Shown here piece after piece: positions 60,900-64,000 of a DNA stretch of 64,000 nt (the stretch's first letter is position 1; each line of letters starts with the position of its first letter). The stretch lies in NCBI GenBank assembly GCA_023409265.1, contig JAEYHZ010000046.1:186001-250000 (forward strand), read 5' to 3'. Source of the DNA: Bacillota bacterium. GTDB lineage: Bacteria > Bacillota > Clostridia > Acetivibrionales > DSM-1351. A program made the translations under genes and the position numbers. The notes beneath the pieces are model-generated. The model had not been told where the DNA came from. It searched no databases and saw nothing but the letters and a program-made list of their open reading frames with translations.

Positions 60900-60946
60900 C
60901 GTAAAAAACAACCCTAATTTCATTCAGGAAGCTTTTTACGTATAAT
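60900..60946 (+). promoter_or_regulatory. Candidate regulated promoter of the Lpl-type ABC operon
   Basis: TATAAT at 60941-60946 with a poor -35 (TTTCAT) at 17 bp. An inverted repeat, CGTAAAAA (60900-60907) and TTTTTACG (60933-60940), brackets the -35. This suits activation by the adjacent response regulator. Confidence 0.4.
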
Positions 60947-60978
60947 ACCCGCAAATAAATTTTAGGAGGATCAGAATT

Positions 60979-62709
60979 ATGAAACGGTTTGCATCATTTG
61001 TTTTAGCAGCGGCTTTTGCAGTTACAATGTCCGCATGCGGTAACAGTAATGAGCCAACAACCAGTACTCAAGCAGCGTCGACTAGCAGTAGCGCGCCATC
61101 CACAACTGCATCATCAGGCAGCACTTTACCGGTGCTTTCACCTGAAAATCCTGTTGAACTGAGCATTTGGATTACTACAAATCAAGCAGCTCCAAATAGT
61201 GACAATAAGCTTTCAAAGTTATTGAAGGATAAGCTGGGTGTGACGCTTAATTACGAAATAATAACTCCGGATAAACAAGACGAAAAGATAGGTGTTGCTC
61301 TTGCCGGCGGTGAATATCCGGATTTGCTCGGTGTTACTGATCAAAACGCACGTATGGTCACAGGCGGTGCTTTTATCCCATTGGATGAGTATTTAACTCC
61401 AGAAGCTGCAGGCACATTATATGAACATGTTAAGCCTTACTGGAATAAGATAGCTTATGACGGCGGACAAGGAAAGCATATATACCAAATTCCAAACTAT
61501 AACCGTTATTATGGTGATATCACAGGCGGTACAAACTTTGGCGCCTCAGGTTTCTGGATTCAGAAAGCTGTTCTTGCAGATGCCGGATATCCTGATCTGT
61601 CAAACATGACACTTGAAAAGTATTTCAAGCTGATTGAAGACTATAAGAATAAATACCCAACTATAGATGGACAGCCGACAGTCGGCTTTGAAATCCTTTG
61701 TGCTCAAGGAAGGGAGTTTGGTTTAACTAATCCGCCTGAGTATCTTGCAGGTCATCCAAATAATGGTGGCGTTATTGTTGAAAACGATGTAGCAGCAATA
61801 TTTGCCGACAAGGATGTCGCAAAGAGATATTATAAGACTTTGAACGAAATGAATGCAAAAGGACTTGTTGATAAAGAAAGCTTTACACAGACACTAGACC
61901 AATACCATGCAAAAATTGCTACAGGCCGTGTACTCGGTATGTATGACCAGCGTTGGAGCTATGGCAATGGCCATGATGCTCTTGTTGCAGCCGGTAAGGA
62001 CGAACGTACTTACGTAGCGACACAGCCAACATATGATGGAATAGCTCCATACTATGCGGACAGAGACGTTATGAACCTCAACCAGGGTCTTGGAGTATCA
62101 GTGACCTGTAAGCAGCCCGCAGTTGCTGTTGCCTTCATTAACACAATATTGACAGAAGAATGGCAGAAGATTCTCTCATGGGGTATTGAAGGTGAAGATT
62201 ATGTTAAGGGTGCCGACGGAAGATTTTCAAGAACTGAAAAACAGCGTGCAGATAACAGAGACCTTGTCTGGAGAGCTTCAAACCAATTAATGGCTCTCAG
62301 AGACATAATGCCAAAGCATAATGGTTCTTTTTCAGATGGAAATGCATATAGTCCGGATGATCAGCCGGAAGAATTCTACGCTGACTTAAAGCCATACGAT
62401 AAGGAATTCTTAAGCAAGTACAACAAAAAGACCTGGAGAGACTTCAACAATCAGCCACCGGAAAACCCTGTTTACTATCCGGCTTGGAACATAGCTCTTC
62501 CTGACGGAAGTGATGCTCAGATGGCAGACAAACAGTTAAAAGACACTGCACTGCAGTTCCTGCCAAAAGCTATTATGGCTAAGCCAGCTGACTTTGATAA
62601 GGTTTGGACTGAATATACAACTGCTATAGGCAAAATTAATGTTAAAGCATATGAAGATGCTATAAATGCAGGAATTCAGGATAGAATCAAAAATTGGTCA
62701 TCTAAATAG
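60979..62709 (+). CDS. Lpl/Lip-type extracellular solute-binding lipoprotein
   Basis: 576 aa lipoprotein of ABC importers. Signal peptide with lipobox VTMSAC (Cys about residue 20), then a Ser/Thr-rich linker and the long solute-binding domain (PVELSIWITTNQAAP, WNKIAYDGGQGKHIYQIPN, KYPTIDGQPT). The long size and repeated aromatic segments fit LplA/YtcQ-like proteins that bind oligosaccharides. SD AGGAGG precedes ATG. It is the first gene of the operon with the two permeases downstream, controlled by the YesMN-type system divergent from it. Confidence 0.92.
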   Translation: MKRFASFVLAAAFAVTMSACGNSNEPTTSTQAASTSSSAPSTTASSGSTLPVLSPENPVELSIWITTNQAAPNSDNKLSKLLKDKLGVTLNYEIITPDKQDEKIGVALAGGEYPDLLGVTDQNARMVTGGAFIPLDEYLTPEAAGTLYEHVKPYWNKIAYDGGQGKHIYQIPNYNRYYGDITGGTNFGASGFWIQKAVLADAGYPDLSNMTLEKYFKLIEDYKNKYPTIDGQPTVGFEILCAQGREFGLTNPPEYLAGHPNNGGVIVENDVAAIFADKDVAKRYYKTLNEMNAKGLVDKESFTQTLDQYHAKIATGRVLGMYDQRWSYGNGHDALVAAGKDERTYVATQPTYDGIAPYYADRDVMNLNQGLGVSVTCKQPAVAVAFINTILTEEWQKILSWGIEGEDYVKGADGRFSRTEKQRADNRDLVWRASNQLMALRDIMPKHNGSFSDGNAYSPDDQPEEFYADLKPYDKEFLSKYNKKTWRDFNNQPPENPVYYPAWNIALPDGSDAQMADKQLKDTALQFLPKAIMAKPADFDKVWTEYTTAIGKINVKAYEDAINAGIQDRIKNWSSK

Positions 62710-62748
62710 TTTTATTTGATAGTTAATTATTAAAATAATTAATCTGGG

Positions 62749-62775
62749 AAAAGGGGATGCAAGTCCCCTTTTTTT
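62749..62775 (+). terminator. Intra-operon terminator or attenuator
   Basis: AAAAGGGGA (62749-62757) pairs with TCCCCTTTT (62764 onward), loop TGCAAG, followed by a T-run to 62775. It lies between the solute-binding protein and permease genes and would make the former more abundant. Confidence 0.8.
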
Positions 62776-62797
62776 AGATAAACAGGAGGTAAAAAAG

Positions 62798-63760
62798 ATG
62801 AAGGCAAAAACGCCGGCTCTTCCAAGAAATCGCAGGAATATCTGGGGCACCATAATCTCACAGCGTGAGCTGATTATCATGAGTGTGCCCCTCCTGCTAT
62901 ACAAAATATTGTTTTCGTATGTGCCGATAACTGGCTGGACTATGGCATTTCAGAATTTCAAACCTTCAATCAGAAGTACATTTGATCAGCAGTGGGTTGG
63001 TTTTGAAAATTTTGTCAAGTTATTTACCGGCATAAATGGTGAACGCTTTATAAGAGATATCCGAAACACGCTGGCGCAAAGTTTTTTTACACTTGTAGTT
63101 AGTTATATAGGTGCAATACTTCTGGCATTAATGTTAAACGAGGTAAAAAACATAGGATTTAAGCGTATTGTACAGAACATAACATATATGCCTCACTTTT
63201 TATCATGGATCATTGTTGCAGGACTGGTTTCCACCTCTCTTGCACTTCCCTCAAGTGGGGGTATTATCAACATAGTGTTGACTAAGCTTCATATTATTAA
63301 TGAACCAATACAATTTCTTTCAAATCCGGATTATTTCTGGGGAGTTGTTGCAGGTTCCCATTTGTGGAAGGAACTTGGCTGGAACACAATAATTTATCTT
63401 GCCGCTATGACTGCAATCGACCCTGCCCTGTATGAGGCAGCCGATATAGATGGAGCTAACCGCTATCGTAAAATGTGGAATATAACCCTTCCATCAATTA
63501 AAGCCACTATAGTTATACTGCTCATTATGAGTATAGGTTGGATTCTGGAGGCAGGCTTTGAAATCCAATACTTCCTTGGAAACGGTCTTGTAATTGAAAA
63601 AGCTGAGACTATTGATATTTTTGTTCTCAAGTACGGTATACAAATGGGTAATTATTCACTGGCAACTGTAGCTGGTATATTTAAAACCATAGTAAGTATT
63701 ATATTGATCGCAGGTGCTAACTGGATTGCCGGACGACTAGGCGAAGAAAAGTTAATCTAA
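62798..63760 (+). CDS. LplB-type ABC sugar permease
   Basis: 320-aa permease with six membrane helices. The conserved EAA loop is YEAADIDGANRYRKMWNITLPSIK. N-terminal segment ends NRRNIWGTIISQRELIIMS before the first helix. SD AGGAGG before ATG. Paired with the permease gene immediately downstream. Confidence 0.93.
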   Translation: MKAKTPALPRNRRNIWGTIISQRELIIMSVPLLLYKILFSYVPITGWTMAFQNFKPSIRSTFDQQWVGFENFVKLFTGINGERFIRDIRNTLAQSFFTLVVSYIGAILLALMLNEVKNIGFKRIVQNITYMPHFLSWIIVAGLVSTSLALPSSGGIINIVLTKLHIINEPIQFLSNPDYFWGVVAGSHLWKELGWNTIIYLAAMTAIDPALYEAADIDGANRYRKMWNITLPSIKATIVILLIMSIGWILEAGFEIQYFLGNGLVIEKAETIDIFVLKYGIQMGNYSLATVAGIFKTIVSIILIAGANWIAGRLGEEKLI

Positions 63761-63777
63761 AGGAGGGGGGAAGCTAA

Positions 63778-64000
63778 ATGAAAATAGGAAATAAAAATCT
63801 CAGTACTGAAAATGTTATTTTTACAACTCTTAATACTACTTTTCTGATACTTCTTTCCATAATCATGGTATATCCGATGCTAAATACCCTTGCCGTATCC
63901 TTTAACGAAGGAATGGATACAGTGCGCGGCGGAATATATCTATGGCCGAGAATATTTTCACTCCAGAATTACCGTGTTGTTTTCAACATGGACACGATTT
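63778..64000 (+). CDS. LplC-type ABC sugar permease, 3' partial
   Basis: Starts at ATG 63778 with AGGAGGGGGG upstream and runs off the window end after about 74 codons. Visible: a helix (FLILLSIIMVYPMLNTLAVS) followed by GIYLWPRIFSLQNYRVVF, the typical start of an LplC/YtcP-like second permease. The ATPase is probably shared from elsewhere (an MsmK-like ATPase is usual for these systems). Confidence 0.9.
   Translation, partial: MKIGNKNLSTENVIFTTLNTTFLILLSIIMVYPMLNTLAVSFNEGMDTVRGGIYLWPRIFSLQNYRVVFNMDTI

Overview
The window looks like chromosomal DNA from a low-GC, anaerobic, spore-forming Firmicute of the clostridial type. The grounds are AT-rich intergenic DNA, strong AGGAGG-type ribosome binding sites, an [FeFe]-hydrogenase operon with NADH-dehydrogenase-like subunits, an oxygen-labile iron-sulfur L-serine dehydratase, a GerM-like lipoprotein-type protein, SLH-anchored surface proteins and YesMN/Lpl-type sugar-uptake modules. 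A mesophilic Ruminiclostridium-like (cluster III) organism would fit, but that is inference. No rRNA, tRNA, CRISPR array, prophage or transposase gene was seen.

Layout. 1-2.4 kb: NarL-type two-component pair (sensor cut by the window edge). 2.6-4.2 kb: AGE-like lipoprotein. 4.6-7.8 kb: FHA / FtsW-RodA / penicillin-binding protein cassette. 7.8-13.1 kb (minus strand): SLH-anchored glycoside-hydrolase-like protein, then a DHA2 efflux pump with its TetR regulator and a double operator. 13.3-14.9 kb: two-subunit serine dehydratase. 14.9-15.9 kb: a YjfB-like 58-aa gene and a LamG/Big_2 remnant. 16-18.7 kb: homocysteine methyltransferase-MTHFR fusion plus a methyl-THF methyltransferase. 18.8-21.3 kb: acyl-CoA/ACP ligase and inositol monophosphatase. 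21.4-26.3 kb: hydrolase, MerR regulator, a dead tetR, a membrane MutS-like ATPase, TspO, and a Cys-rich small protein. 26.7-30.3 kb: hydrogenase operon. 30.5-37.3 kb: a Gfo/Idh/MocA oxidoreductase, an ABC-2 exporter and a MalT-like regulator. 37.3-40.4 kb: a 41-aa gene, a 275-bp inverted-repeat element, and a P-type Ca-ATPase. 40.9-48 kb: paired membrane PQQ-propeller proteins, signal peptidase, acyl-ACP thioesterase, GerMN-like protein, DUF218 protein. 48-54.2 kb: a second inverted-repeat element, TrpB-like enzyme, YwaF-like membrane protein, EAL-CBS-GGDEF protein, FAD/Rieske oxidoreductase. 54.6-56.1 kb: ABC importer parts. 56.2-64 kb: two YesN-type regulators and one YesM-type kinase next to an Lpl-type ABC sugar importer that runs off the window end.

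Most of the window is ordinary clostridial housekeeping and transport. The least explained parts are non-coding: (a) a 275-bp element with 27-bp terminal inverted repeats and two long internal stem-loops whose edge abuts the stop codon of the Ca-ATPase; (b) a 289-bp element bounded by a perfect 16-bp inverted repeat between two convergent genes; (c) three consecutive hairpins between hydrogenase genes hydB and hydA; and (d) a structured leader upstream of the first PQQ-propeller gene. Protein-level points of interest are a HydB that lacks both accessory domains of the bifurcating type, an efflux pump with a roughly 200-residue insertion before its last membrane helix, and a split methionine-synthase arrangement. 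No convincing new multi-gene defence or biosynthetic system was found.
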